Source: DASRVA01 sp050732935
Lineage (GTDB): Bacteria > Gemmatimonadota > Gemmatimonadetes > JACCXV01 > JAHWKZ01
Length of the DNA: 21,469 nucleotides
Assembly: GCA_050732935.1 (NCBI GenBank)
Contig: JBOHRW010000076.1
Span: 1-21,469 of the forward strand
Direction: 5' to 3'
Positions 1-8,025 of this stretch are shown one piece after another. The stretch's first letter is position 1; the number at the start of each line of letters is the position of its first letter. The translations under genes and the position numbers were made by a program. Below the pieces are notes generated by a model. That model was not told the origin of the DNA, searched no databases, and was given only the letters and a program-made list of their open reading frames with translations.

Positions 1-1308
1 GAGTCCGGTCAAGCGCGCCAGCCGCATGTCGAGGATTGCCTGGGCCTGGCGCTCGGAGAGGCCGAACGTCTCCATCAGCCCGGTCCTGGCGGCATCGGTG
101 TCCTCGGCCGCCCGGATGAGCTTGACGATCTCGTCGATGTTGTCGATCGCGATCCGCAGCCCCTCGACGATGTGGGCGCGCTCCTCGGCCTCGTGGAGCT
201 CGAACTGGCTGCGCCGGACGACGACGTCGTGCCGGTGCTCCACGAAGTGCTCGAGCATCTCCTTGAGCCCCATCTCCCGGGGCACGTTGTCGACAAGCGC
301 CAGGTTGATGATCCCGAACGTCCACTCCATCTGGGTGGACTTGTAAAGGTTGTTGAGGACGACCTGGCCCATGGCGTCCCGCTTGAGCTCGATCACGACC
401 CGCATGCCGTCCCGATCGCTCTCGTCGCGGAGGTCGGAGACGCCGTCGATCTTCTTGTTCCGCACCGCGTCGGCGATCTGCTCGACGAGCTTGGACTTGT
501 TGACCTGGTACGGGATCTCGGTGATGACGATCTGCTCCTTGCCGTTCGCCTTGACCTCGGTGACGGCGCGGGCCCGCATCACGACCTTCCCGCGTCCTGA
601 CCTGTAGGCCTCCCGGATCCCCTCGTTGCCGAACACGAAGCCGCCGGTCGGGAAGTCCGGCCCCCGGACGTGCTCCATCAGGCCATCGAGGTCGATCTCC
701 GGGTCGTCGATCAGCGCGCACAGCGCGTCCACGACCTCGCGCAGGTTGTGGGGCGGGATGTTGGTGGCCATCCCGACCGCGATGCCGCTCGAGCCGTTGA
801 CGAGCAGGTTGGGGAGTCGCGACGGCAGGACGGTCGGCTCCTTCAGCCGGTCATCGAAGTTGGGCGCGTAGTCGACCGTCTCCTTCTCGATGTCGGCCAG
901 CATCTCGCCCGCGATCGGCGCGAGCCGGGCCTCGGTGTAGCGGTAGGCCGCCGCGGGATCGCCGTCGACTGAGCCGAAGTTGCCCTGCCCGTCCAGGAGC
1001 GGATAGCGGAGCGAGAACGGTTGCACCATGCGGACGAGCGCGTCGTAGACGGCGCTGTCGCCGTGGGGGTGGTATTTGCCGAGCACGTCGCCGACGACGG
1101 TCGCGCTCTTCTTGTACGGGCGGGTCGGACCCAGCCCGAGCTCCTGCATCGAGTACAGGATGCGCCGGTGGACCGGCTTGAGACCGTCGCGCACGTCGGG
1201 CAGGGCGCGAGATACGATCACGCTCATCGAGTAGTCGATGAACGACTCCCTCATCTCGTCCTGGATGAAGCGATCGAGAACCCGTTCCCGTCCTTGCTCT
1301 ATGGCCAT
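1..1308 (-). CDS. gyrA: DNA gyrase subunit A, N-terminal part (cut by window edge)
   Basis: Breakage-reunion subunit of DNA gyrase, which introduces negative supercoils as an A2B2 complex with GyrB. The frame is open from an ATG at 1308 (MAIEQGRERVLDRF) to the window edge, giving 436 codons that end in MRLARLTGL; a complete GyrA is roughly twice this. The quinolone-determining segment reads GKYHPHGDSAVYDALVRM, with Ser and Asp at the positions that change in resistant strains, so it looks wild type. The catalytic tyrosine is in AAAYRYTEARL. The gene lies 46 nt downstream of gyrB on the same strand and is probably co-transcribed. ParC is a related alternative, but the gyrB linkage and QRDR sequence favour GyrA. 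Confidence 0.96.
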   Translation of the reverse strand, partial: MAIEQGRERVLDRFIQDEMRESFIDYSMSVIVSRALPDVRDGLKPVHRRILYSMQELGLGPTRPYKKSATVVGDVLGKYHPHGDSAVYDALVRMVQPFSLRYPLLDGQGNFGSVDGDPAAAYRYTEARLAPIAGEMLADIEKETVDYAPNFDDRLKEPTVLPSRLPNLLVNGSSGIAVGMATNIPPHNLREVVDALCALIDDPEIDLDGLMEHVRGPDFPTGGFVFGNEGIREAYRSGRGKVVMRARAVTEVKANGKEQIVITEIPYQVNKSKLVEQIADAVRNKKIDGVSDLRDESDRDGMRVVIELKRDAMGQVVLNNLYKSTQMEWTFGIINLALVDNVPREMGLKEMLEHFVEHRHDVVVRRSQFELHEAEERAHIVEGLRIAIDNIDEIVKLIRAAEDTDAARTGLMETFGLSERQAQAILDMRLARLTGL

Positions 1309-1354
1309 GTTCTAGACGTACCTCGCGTTCGAAGGGAAGCCGGTTTCGCGACCG

Positions 1355-4300
1355 TCACACATCCAGGTTCCTGACGTACTTCGCGTTCTTCTCGATGAAC
1401 TCCCGGCGAGGCTCGACCTCGTCACCCATCAGGGTCTGAAACAGCTCGAAGGCCAGCGACTCCTCGTCCATCTTGACCTGGAGGAGCGTCCTTGTCTCGG
1501 GGTCCATCGTCGTCTTCCAAAGCTGGTCCGGGTTCATCTCACCCAGACCCTTGTATCGCTGAACGTTGACGCCATTTCCGCCGAGACGCTGGATATGCTC
1601 ATCCCGCTCCTCGTCGTTGAAGGCGTAGAACTCTTTGCTTCCTTTCCACACGCGGTAAAGCGGCGGCTGGGCGATATAGATCTTCCCCGCCTCGATAAGC
1701 TCCTTCATCCACTGGAAGAAGAAGGTCAGGAGCAACGTGCGAATGTGAGATCCGTCTACGTCAGCATCGGTGTTGCTCGCGCATATGCCTCCCGTCCCGG
1801 CGATGAAGTTCTCGTCCGCCTCTACGGAGAAATCGTAGACGAAGCCGTTGGACGGCTCCACCGTCCCGACCCAGCGTATCGGCAGGGCGATGAGGTCGCC
1901 GTCGATCCCCTCCAAGGACCTATTGATGCTTGGCCAGTTCGAGCGAAGCCGGTTCTCGATACGCTCCGATCCTGGCAAGCCCTCCCAAACCGGTCGCAGC
2001 CGCTCCAGGTCCTCTCGCGAGACGATCATCGTCTGCCACCACCGATGGCGCGTGATCACGGGTCGCCCATTAATCATGCCTGCGTATCCGGTCGGCTCTT
2101 TCGAGGAAACCGAGGGAACTACACCGAGGCTGGAGAGCAGGTAGCCGATCCCGCTGGCGACGTCCCGTGAGGTCGTCGCGAAAGAAATCCTTCCCGCCGA
2201 AAGGCTTCCGTCTCCCTGGAGATATCCGCGCAGAAAGGCGCCTCTCTTCCGATCATTCAAGCCGAAGATCACGTCGGGAATTCGCTTGGTGGGCGCAGTC
2301 GTCCCCTCTTCGAAGCCGAAGAGTCGCTGCCAGATGAGCGCAGCTATCCGATTCACGAGCTTCACCTCGTGAACCCGATCCCTGTTCCGGCTCAGCTTCG
2401 GTCGCAAACCCAGTACCCCCTCCAGTCTGTCCGACAGACTGTCTACCAGCGGCAGGTTGCGTTTCCCGATCGAGAAGCGAATGCCGTTTCGTGCCGAGCT
2501 AGAGCCTTCCGCCAGATAGAATCCCAGCACGAAAGCGAGGTCCTCGGTCACATCGATGAATCGTGGGACACCCTTGCCCGCGCAATGTTCGGGTGTCAGC
2601 TCGAGGTCCTCACGTTCGTCGAACCACGCGATGTCCTGCGCCGACAAATCGGACAGCCGAACATAGGGTCGCACACGGTTCCTGGGCGCCGCCACATCCT
2701 GCTCCTCCCACACGCGCTCGATGTGGCTCGAGCCCACTTTCACTCGCCTCATCATCTCCTCGACGTCGGCGCCGATAGCGCCCAGATACGACACCCGGTG
2801 CGAGCAGGTGGGACGGGTGTTGCCGACCTCCCAGCTGCAAAAGGTCTGATACTGCCGGATCCCGACCGCTCCACAGAGATCGTCGCGATGGACGCCTGCA
2901 CGACGGCGGAGCGCTCGCATTTCAGCACCAATCTCCGGGGGAACATCCACGCGTGCTTCTGTGAGTTCCGGTCGGCCGGCGGACTCCTCCATCACCTTCG
3001 CCTTGTACCACTCCTCGACAGCAGGTCCTCGGAGCCAGACCTGCCGGGCCGCCGCGGAATCGGAATGCAGGACTGGCAGAACATCCAATCTGTCTGGTGC
3101 ATCCTCTGGCAACCGAATCCTCCTCGGCGCCACAACCCAGTCACCGATCTCGAGCTCGCTGCCGCGTTTCAGACGGATCTCGTCGTCCTCCCACACGTAA
3201 ATGCTGTGGCTCGAGGTCACGCGAACGCTTCGACCGTATGCCGTCTTCACCTCGAAGAGCGGCTCTTCGATCGGGTGGCGGATCACCGCCTTGATCGGTC
3301 GAAAGCGAACCTCGTGGGTTTCCTTGTCGAAACAGAGGACCTGGCCGAGATCTCCTCCCTTCCGCTTCTCAACGCCATCGTTGTCGGGCTCGACCCCCAC
3401 CAGGGCGGCGTCGATGAAAGGGCCGATCTTCGTCATCCGAGCTCCGTCGGCATCGCGGACCAGCACGTGCTCGTGGGCATCGACGCTCATGATGATAATC
3501 TTGCCGTAACGGCTCATTTCCAGCTTGAACTCATCCTCCCCGAACCCTGTCCCGATCGCCGTGATGATGGTCCGTATCTCTTCGTTGGAGAGAACCTTGT
3601 CGATCCGCGCCCGGATCGTGTTCAGGATCTTCCCTCGGAGCGGCAGGATGGCCTGGTAGTTTCTGTCACGACCCATCTTCGCGCTGCCCCCGGCGCTGTC
3701 GCCTTCCACGAGATACAACTCCGACAGCTCCGGGTCATCGATCGAGCAATCCGCCAGCTTGCCGGGGAGGACCCCGGTATCGAGCGCGGACTTCTTCCGC
3801 GTCAGGTCGCGCGCCTTGCGGGCCGCCTCCCGCGCCCGCGCCGCCTGCAACGCCTTCTCGAGGATGCGCCGGCCCGGACCCGGGTTCTCCTGGAGCCAGC
3901 TCCCGAGGCTCTCGTTCATGATCGACTCGACGATGCCGCGCACCTCGGAGTTGCCGAGCTTGGTCTTGGTCTGCCCCTCGAACTGGGGCTCCATGACCTT
4001 GACCGACAAGACCGCCGTCAGCCCCTCACGCACGTCGTCGCCGCTGAGCGTGAAGTCCGCCTTCTTGAAGAATCCCTTGTCGTTGGCGTACGCGTTGAGC
4101 GTGCGGGTCAGGGCGCTCTTGAACCCGGAGAGGTGGGTGCCGCCCTCATGGGTGCTGATGTTGTTGACGAACGTGAAGAGGGTCTCGGTATACGACTCGT
4201 TGTACTGGATCGCGCACTGGACCTCGACCTCCTCCTTGGTCACCTCCACGTACATGGGCTTGGGATGGAGCGGCTTGCGGCTCTTGTTGAGGTGCTTCAC

Positions 4301-5014
4301 GAATTCCACCAGACCGCCGTCGTACTGGAAGACATCCTTCTTCGGCTCCTCTCGCTCGTCGACGATCGAGATCTGCACGCCCTGGTTCAGGAACGCGAGC
4401 TCCCGCAGCCGGCCGGCCAGCGTCTCGTACTGGAAGTCGATCTCGGGGAAGATCTTCGGGTCCGGGTGGAACCGGACGATCGTCCCGGTCTCGTCGCTCT
4501 CGCCCTTCACCTCGAGCTCGGTAGCCTTCTGGCCGCGCTCGTAGCGCTGGTGGTAGCGCTCGCCGTCGCGCATGACCTCGACCTCCAGCCACTCGCTGAG
4601 CGCGTTGACGACCGAGACGCCCACCCCGTGGAGACCACCCGACACCTTGTACGACGAGTGATCGAACTTCCCGCCCGCGTGGAGGGTGGTCATCGCGACC
4701 TCGACGCCGGGCTTCTTCTCGGTCGGGTGAACGTCGACGGGGAAGCCTCGGCCGTTGTCCGTCACGGTGACGACGTTGTCGAGCCCGATTGTCACCGCGA
4801 TCTCGTCGCAGTAGCCCGCCAACGCTTCGTCCACAGCGTTGTCCACGACCTCGTAGACCAGATGGTGGAGGCCCCGCGCTCCGGTCGATCCGATGTACAT
4901 CCCCGGACGCTTCCGAACCGCCTCGAGGCCCTGAAGGACCTGGATCTTCTCGGCCCTGTAGGCCTCCGCCGCCTTCGCGTTGCGGGCCGTCTGGGCGACT
5001 TTCGTCTTAGGCAT
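1355..5014 (-). CDS. gyrB: DNA gyrase subunit B with an in-frame intein
   Basis: ATPase subunit of gyrase. The 1219-residue product is 572 residues too long because of an intein (1772-3487); the exteins total 647 residues, normal for GyrB. Order: GHKL ATPase (EVVDNAVDEALAG, DNGRGFPV, GGLHGVGVSVVNA), transducer domain, TOPRIM (YLVEGDSAGGSA, then after the intein TDADVDGSHIRT) and the C-terminal GyrA-contact region ending RNLDV. The intein falls between KIIIM and TDADVDG, separating the TOPRIM glutamate from the metal-binding aspartates, so the protein should be inactive until spliced. The ATG at 5014 follows a good GGAGG about 8 nt upstream. The gene sits between the DUF721 gene (47-nt gap) and gyrA. 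Confidence 0.97.
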   Translation of the reverse strand: MPKTKVAQTARNAKAAEAYRAEKIQVLQGLEAVRKRPGMYIGSTGARGLHHLVYEVVDNAVDEALAGYCDEIAVTIGLDNVVTVTDNGRGFPVDVHPTEKKPGVEVAMTTLHAGGKFDHSSYKVSGGLHGVGVSVVNALSEWLEVEVMRDGERYHQRYERGQKATELEVKGESDETGTIVRFHPDPKIFPEIDFQYETLAGRLRELAFLNQGVQISIVDEREEPKKDVFQYDGGLVEFVKHLNKSRKPLHPKPMYVEVTKEEVEVQCAIQYNESYTETLFTFVNNISTHEGGTHLSGFKSALTRTLNAYANDKGFFKKADFTLSGDDVREGLTAVLSVKVMEPQFEGQTKTKLGNSEVRGIVESIMNESLGSWLQENPGPGRRILEKALQAARAREAARKARDLTRKKSALDTGVLPGKLADCSIDDPELSELYLVEGDSAGGSAKMGRDRNYQAILPLRGKILNTIRARIDKVLSNEEIRTIITAIGTGFGEDEFKLEMSRYGKIIIMSVDAHEHVLVRDADGARMTKIGPFIDAALVGVEPDNDGVEKRKGGDLGQVLCFDKETHEVRFRPIKAVIRHPIEEPLFEVKTAYGRSVRVTSSHSIYVWEDDEIRLKRGSELEIGDWVVAPRRIRLPEDAPDRLDVLPVLHSDSAAARQVWLRGPAVEEWYKAKVMEESAGRPELTEARVDVPPEIGAEMRALRRRAGVHRDDLCGAVGIRQYQTFCSWEVGNTRPTCSHRVSYLGAIGADVEEMMRRVKVGSSHIERVWEEQDVAAPRNRVRPYVRLSDLSAQDIAWFDEREDLELTPEHCAGKGVPRFIDVTEDLAFVLGFYLAEGSSSARNGIRFSIGKRNLPLVDSLSDRLEGVLGLRPKLSRNRDRVHEVKLVNRIAALIWQRLFGFEEGTTAPTKRIPDVIFGLNDRKRGAFLRGYLQGDGSLSAGRISFATTSRDVASGIGYLLSSLGVVPSVSSKEPTGYAGMINGRPVITRHRWWQTMIVSREDLERLRPVWEGLPGSERIENRLRSNWPSINRSLEGIDGDLIALPIRWVGTVEPSNGFVYDFSVEADENFIAGTGGICASNTDADVDGSHIRTLLLTFFFQWMKELIEAGKIYIAQPPLYRVWKGSKEFYAFNDEERDEHIQRLGGNGVNVQRYKGLGEMNPDQLWKTTMDPETRTLLQVKMDEESLAFELFQTLMGDEVEPRREFIEKNAKYVRNLDV
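1772..3487 (-). other. GyrB intein with LAGLIDADG endonuclease and XRE-like HTH
   Basis: A 572-residue self-splicing insertion. Ser1 (codon 3487-3485) directly follows extein KIIIM; Asn572 (1774-1772) precedes extein Thr+1 of TDADVDG. Splicing blocks visible: block A SVDAHEHVLVRDADG (1-15), block B VTSSHSIYV with TxxH at 91-94, block F FVYDFSVEADENFIAG (549-564), block G GGICASN. Two LAGLIDADG helices, LAFVLGFYLAEG (317-328) and RGAFLRGYLQGDG (415-427), show a homing endonuclease with acidic residues at the expected ends. Residues about 186-241 (IGAEMRALRRRAGV through FCSWEVGNTRPT) resemble an XRE-type helix-turn-helix. The penultimate residue is Ser, not the usual His. Third positions look less GC-rich than in the exteins, consistent with lateral arrival (inference). 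Confidence 0.93.
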
Positions 5015-5061
5015 TCATTACCTCCACGGGATTGACCAGGCCCACTGTATCCGACATGTCT

Positions 5062-5412
5062 TCAACCAGCATCGATCTCCGGGTCCAGCCGGAAGATCAG
5101 CTTGCGTATCTTTCCGCGTGTCCGCCCCGCGTTGAGGGACCTCAGGATCTCGATCCGACGAAGCGAGAGCTCGCTCATCCACGCGGAGTTGGCGACGCCC
5201 ACGATCAGCACGTCGCCGTCGAGCCGCTGGGGTCTCGCGGCGCGGGCGATCTCCACTCCGACCAGGTCGGACCACTCCCCGAACACGCGATGCCGGTCGA
5301 CGACCTCGTCGACCCCCAGACGCGCCAGGACGCGGTCGATGACCGCCCCCACGCTCCTGGCCCCGGTTCGGTCCCGGCCGCGCAACTCAAACCGCCACCG
5401 CGCACGCCGCAA
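5062..5412 (-). CDS. dciA: DUF721 / DciA-like protein
   Basis: DUF721 proteins related to DciA load the replicative helicase DnaB at the origin in bacteria lacking DnaC or DnaI. The 116-residue product has the family core: EWSDLVGVEIARAARPQRL followed by LIVGVANSAWMSELSLRR, with the expected buried Trp and the W..EL pattern. The frame opens at TTG 5412, overlapping the end of recF by 26 nt. A GTG about 20 codons in is an alternative start and would remove the Arg-rich leader. It lies between recF and gyrB in the dnaA-dnaN-recF cluster, a typical place for this family. The gene symbol is a family-level assignment; no helicase-loading function can be read from the sequence itself. Confidence 0.82.
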   Translation of the reverse strand: MRRARWRFELRGRDRTGARSVGAVIDRVLARLGVDEVVDRHRVFGEWSDLVGVEIARAARPQRLDGDVLIVGVANSAWMSELSLRRIEILRSLNAGRTRGKIRKLIFRLDPEIDAG

Positions 5413-6502
5413 TCCGCCCGTCGGAGATCTCCCAGCGCTCGAGCGCGTCGTCCAGCTCCGGGAGCGAGCGGGCGGACGTCACGAAGCGCTGCCGATGCGC
5501 GCCGAGACAGGGAAGCAGGGCGCGCGAGCGGCCCGCGTCGACGTCGGCGAACACGTCGTCGAGGAGGAGAACCGGCGCGCGACCGGACTCGGCCTCCAGG
5601 ATCTCGGCCTCGGCGAGACGCAGGGCGATCGCCGCCGTTCGCTGCTGGCCCTGCGATCCGTACCGTCCGATGGCTCTCCCGCCGTGGAGCAACTCGAGCT
5701 CGTCGCGGTGTGGCCCGACGGAGCTCCAGCCGCGCCGACGGTCGAGCGCGCGGCGCAGCTGGAGCGCCTCTCGCCACGCCGCGCTCACCGCCGACGGATC
5801 GACGGCCTCGGCGAACGAGTCGGGAACCGATGGCCGGTAGCGGAGGCGCAGCTCCATCTCCGACTCTGGAGCGATCCGGCCCCCGAGGGCCGCGAACAGA
5901 CCGTCGAGTCGTTCCGCCAGCTCCGCGCGCGCCACGACGACCGGTACTCCCGTGGCGATGAGGGACACGTCCCACGCGTCCAGCTCGGCCTCGGCGCACC
6001 GCGCGCGGAGCGCCTCGTTGCGCTGCCGGAGAGCCCGGGCGTGCACTTGGATCGCCCGCCAGTGCCGGCCCGCCATCCGGGCCAACAGCCCATCCATGAA
6101 GCGACGTCGCTCGGCAGGCGGTCCAGCCACGATCTGCAGGTCCCCGGGAGCCAGCAGCACCGTCAGCACCGTGCCCACCGCCTCGGTCGGGCTCAGCGGG
6201 CTGTGGCCGTCGACCGCGATCCGGCGCGCGGAGCGATCGCCGGTCACCGTCACCCGGTGCGTGCCGCCATCGGCATATACGGCTTCCCCGCTCACACCGA
6301 AGCCGGCTTCGCCGAAGGCGATCACCTCCCGATGGCGTGCGCCGCGAAACGACCGGAACAGCGCCAGGTAGTGGATCGCTTCGAGAAAGTTCGTCTTCCC
6401 CTGCCCGTTGGAGCCGATCAGAAGCGCCCCCGCGGGCGGGATCCCGATGCTCGTGGAGCGCAGGTTTCGGAAGCGGTCGAGGCCGATCTCGGTCAGCCGC
6501 AC
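5387..6502 (-). CDS. recF: DNA replication and repair protein RecF
   Basis: SMC-like ATPase that helps load RecA at single-strand gaps. The 371-residue product begins MRLTEIGLDRFRNLRS, the usual RecF N-terminus. Walker A is GSNGQGKT (residues 30-37); an ABC-type signature lies in YGSQGQQRTAAIALRL; Walker B is VLLLDDVFADVD. Length is normal. The start is GTG at 6502 without a clear Shine-Dalgarno; an ATG at 6528 is out of frame. The 129-bp gap to dnaN holds a hairpin and a candidate promoter, so recF may be transcribed separately from dnaN. The 3' end overlaps the DUF721 gene. Confidence 0.96.
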   Translation of the reverse strand: MRLTEIGLDRFRNLRSTSIGIPPAGALLIGSNGQGKTNFLEAIHYLALFRSFRGARHREVIAFGEAGFGVSGEAVYADGGTHRVTVTGDRSARRIAVDGHSPLSPTEAVGTVLTVLLAPGDLQIVAGPPAERRRFMDGLLARMAGRHWRAIQVHARALRQRNEALRARCAEAELDAWDVSLIATGVPVVVARAELAERLDGLFAALGGRIAPESEMELRLRYRPSVPDSFAEAVDPSAVSAAWREALQLRRALDRRRGWSSVGPHRDELELLHGGRAIGRYGSQGQQRTAAIALRLAEAEILEAESGRAPVLLLDDVFADVDAGRSRALLPCLGAHRQRFVTSARSLPELDDALERWEISDGRIAACAVAV

Positions 6503-6538
6503 CGGGTGACTCGATCCAGGTCCCCCATGAGTACCTTA

Positions 6539-6567
6539 AATTTAGCTGTGATAACGACTTCGGGCAA
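6539..6567 (-). promoter_or_regulatory. Candidate promoter for recF-dciA-gyrB-gyrA
   Basis: On the minus strand TTGCCC (6567-6562), a 17-nt spacer and TAAATT (6544-6539) lie 37 nt upstream of the recF start. Each hexamer matches the sigma-70 consensus at four of six positions. The -35 lies within the left arm of the hairpin at 6561-6585. Prediction from sequence only. Confidence 0.4.
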
Positions 6568-6585
6568 CCGAAACCGGGTTGCCCG
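6561..6585. repeat. 9-bp perfect hairpin between dnaN and recF
   Basis: CGGGCAACC (6561-6569) and GGTTGCCCG (6577-6585) are perfect complements around a 7-nt loop. It lies 47 nt beyond the dnaN stop in the direction of transcription. No T-tract follows on the minus strand, so it is not a standard intrinsic terminator. It may attenuate read-through or stabilise the dnaN 3' end. Confidence 0.5.
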
Positions 6586-6631
6586 AGGAGGGAGCGAACA
6601 TAGTCTTATATGGTCATAAGCAACGAGCTTC

Positions 6632-7738
6632 TCACTCCTGAAGCCGAAGCGGCATCACGAGGCAGAGAAACATCTCCTCCTGCTCGTCGGCGGGCTTCAC
6701 GATGGCCGCCCGCTCGGGTGCCTTGAAGGTCATCTCCACCTCGTCCGAATCGACGAAGCGCAAGACCTCGAGGAGGTAGTTGGCGTTGAACCCGATGTCG
6801 ATCTCGTCGCCCTCGTAGGCGACCGGCATCTGATCCGTACCTTCGCCGACGTCGGGCGTGGAGACGTGGAAGCGCAGCAGGTCGTCGGCGAGCGACAGTC
6901 GCACGCGGTGGGTCTGGTCGCTGGCCATCACGACCATCCGTCGAAGCGCACCGACCAGTCGCTCCTTGTCGAGTCGTGCCCGCTTGTCGTTATCCCGGGG
7001 GATCACCTGTTCGTAGTTCGGATAGGGTCCCTCGATGAGTCGACTGAAGACCTCCCCACGCCCGCCCCGGAACCCGATCTGCTTTCCATCGGTGGCCACC
7101 TGCAGCTCGTCGTCCGGAGCGAAGATGCGCCCGATCTGCGAGAGCGCCTTGGGAGGCACGATCATGCTCCTGGAGTCCTTCGATCCGTTCGCGCTCGCCA
7201 CCGAGTAACGAGCCAGCCGATGGCCGTTCGTGGCCACCATCTGCATTCGCTCCTCTCCCACCTCCCACAGGACACCGTTCAGGATCGGTCGCGTATCTTC
7301 GCTCGAGGCGGCAAAGCTCGTCCGCGTCGCGAGTCGATCCACGACTCCCGCGGGCACCCGGAAACCGCTGCCGAAGTCGAGCTTCGGGAAGCCCGGAAAA
7401 TCCTCCGCCGGCAGCCCGTGCACGCGAAACCGTGAGCTCTCGCACTCGACCGAGACGTGCTCGCCACTCCCTTCGACCCGTACCACGCTTGCCGGCAGTG
7501 CGCGCACCATGTCCGTGAGCTTCCGAGCCGGCAGCGTCACCCGTCCCGGTTCGTCGACGCTGGCCGAGGCACGGACGGTCACGGAAAGGTCCAGATCCGT
7601 CGCCGATACCGAGAACTCGTCCGCTTCGGCCTCGACCAGGACGTTGCCGATGATCGGCAACGGCGTCCGCGCCGGAACGACGTTGGACACTGCACTCAAT
7701 GCTTCGAGCAGGTCGCCTTGAGCGATGGTGAACCGCAT
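6632..7738 (-). CDS. dnaN: DNA polymerase III beta sliding clamp
   Basis: Ring-shaped processivity clamp that tethers DNA polymerase III and other DNA enzymes. The 368-residue product starts MRFTIAQGDLLEALSAVSNVV and contains the family segments PLPIIGNVLVEA, TRPILNGVLWEV and MVATNGHRLARYS. It ends with a C-terminal strand of the usual form (EEMFLCLVMPLRLQE) that builds the partner-binding pocket. Length matches three clamp domains. ATG 7738 is preceded by a good GGAGG. It lies downstream of dnaA across a 287-bp gap that contains DnaA-box-like sites, so DnaA may control it (inference). Confidence 0.98.
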   Translation of the reverse strand: MRFTIAQGDLLEALSAVSNVVPARTPLPIIGNVLVEAEADEFSVSATDLDLSVTVRASASVDEPGRVTLPARKLTDMVRALPASVVRVEGSGEHVSVECESSRFRVHGLPAEDFPGFPKLDFGSGFRVPAGVVDRLATRTSFAASSEDTRPILNGVLWEVGEERMQMVATNGHRLARYSVASANGSKDSRSMIVPPKALSQIGRIFAPDDELQVATDGKQIGFRGGRGEVFSRLIEGPYPNYEQVIPRDNDKRARLDKERLVGALRRMVVMASDQTHRVRLSLADDLLRFHVSTPDVGEGTDQMPVAYEGDEIDIGFNANYLLEVLRFVDSDEVEMTFKAPERAAIVKPADEQEEMFLCLVMPLRLQE

Positions 7739-8025
7739 GGTCAGCCTCCGGGGCGTCCTCGGGTTATCCCCGAGGGAAGTTCATCTGGTTCGACGAGAGA
7801 TAGATCAATAGTAGTAGAAACAGGGTGCCTGAATATGTGGACGAGTCTGCCAATCACTGACCGTGCCGTGACTCGTGGCGCGATCGAAAGTACCTCGGTC
7901 GCTGCCGTCGGGCTCTGGGTTCGCTGTGGACGAGCCGCCGGTGGATGTGGAAAAAAGCGGCTCTCGGGACCTTGTCCACCGTGGGTCCACGCGGTGCTTT
8001 CAGTGCTGTCCACACCTCGACGCGG
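7739..8025. other. oriC: dnaA-dnaN intergenic region: oriC candidate
   Basis: No gene is seen in this 287-bp gap. DnaA-box-like nonamers occur on both strands: TGTGGACGA at 7836-7844 and again at 7925-7933, TGTGGAAAA at 7946-7954 (reverse complement TTTTCCACA), TTGTCCACC at 7972-7980 and CTGTCCACA at 8006-8014. None is the perfect TTATCCACA. A run TAGTAGTAG (7809-7817) followed by AAACAG lies 19 nt from the first box, in the arrangement described for DnaA-trio unwinding elements. All genes to its left are on the minus strand, as expected for a left replichore. The rival site is 15892-16214. Confidence 0.5.

Noticed and set aside
1355..5014. Frame-shifted or chimeric gyrB caused by assembly error
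   Set aside because: The insert is in frame, has all major intein blocks and rejoins the exteins exactly at KIIIM / TDADVDG.
2369..5035. 888-codon open frame antisense to gyrB
   Set aside because: It mirrors a fully conserved gyrase gene and intein; the product is low-complexity (Leu, Asp, Arg, Val rich), with no domain. Long antisense frames are common in GC-rich genes.
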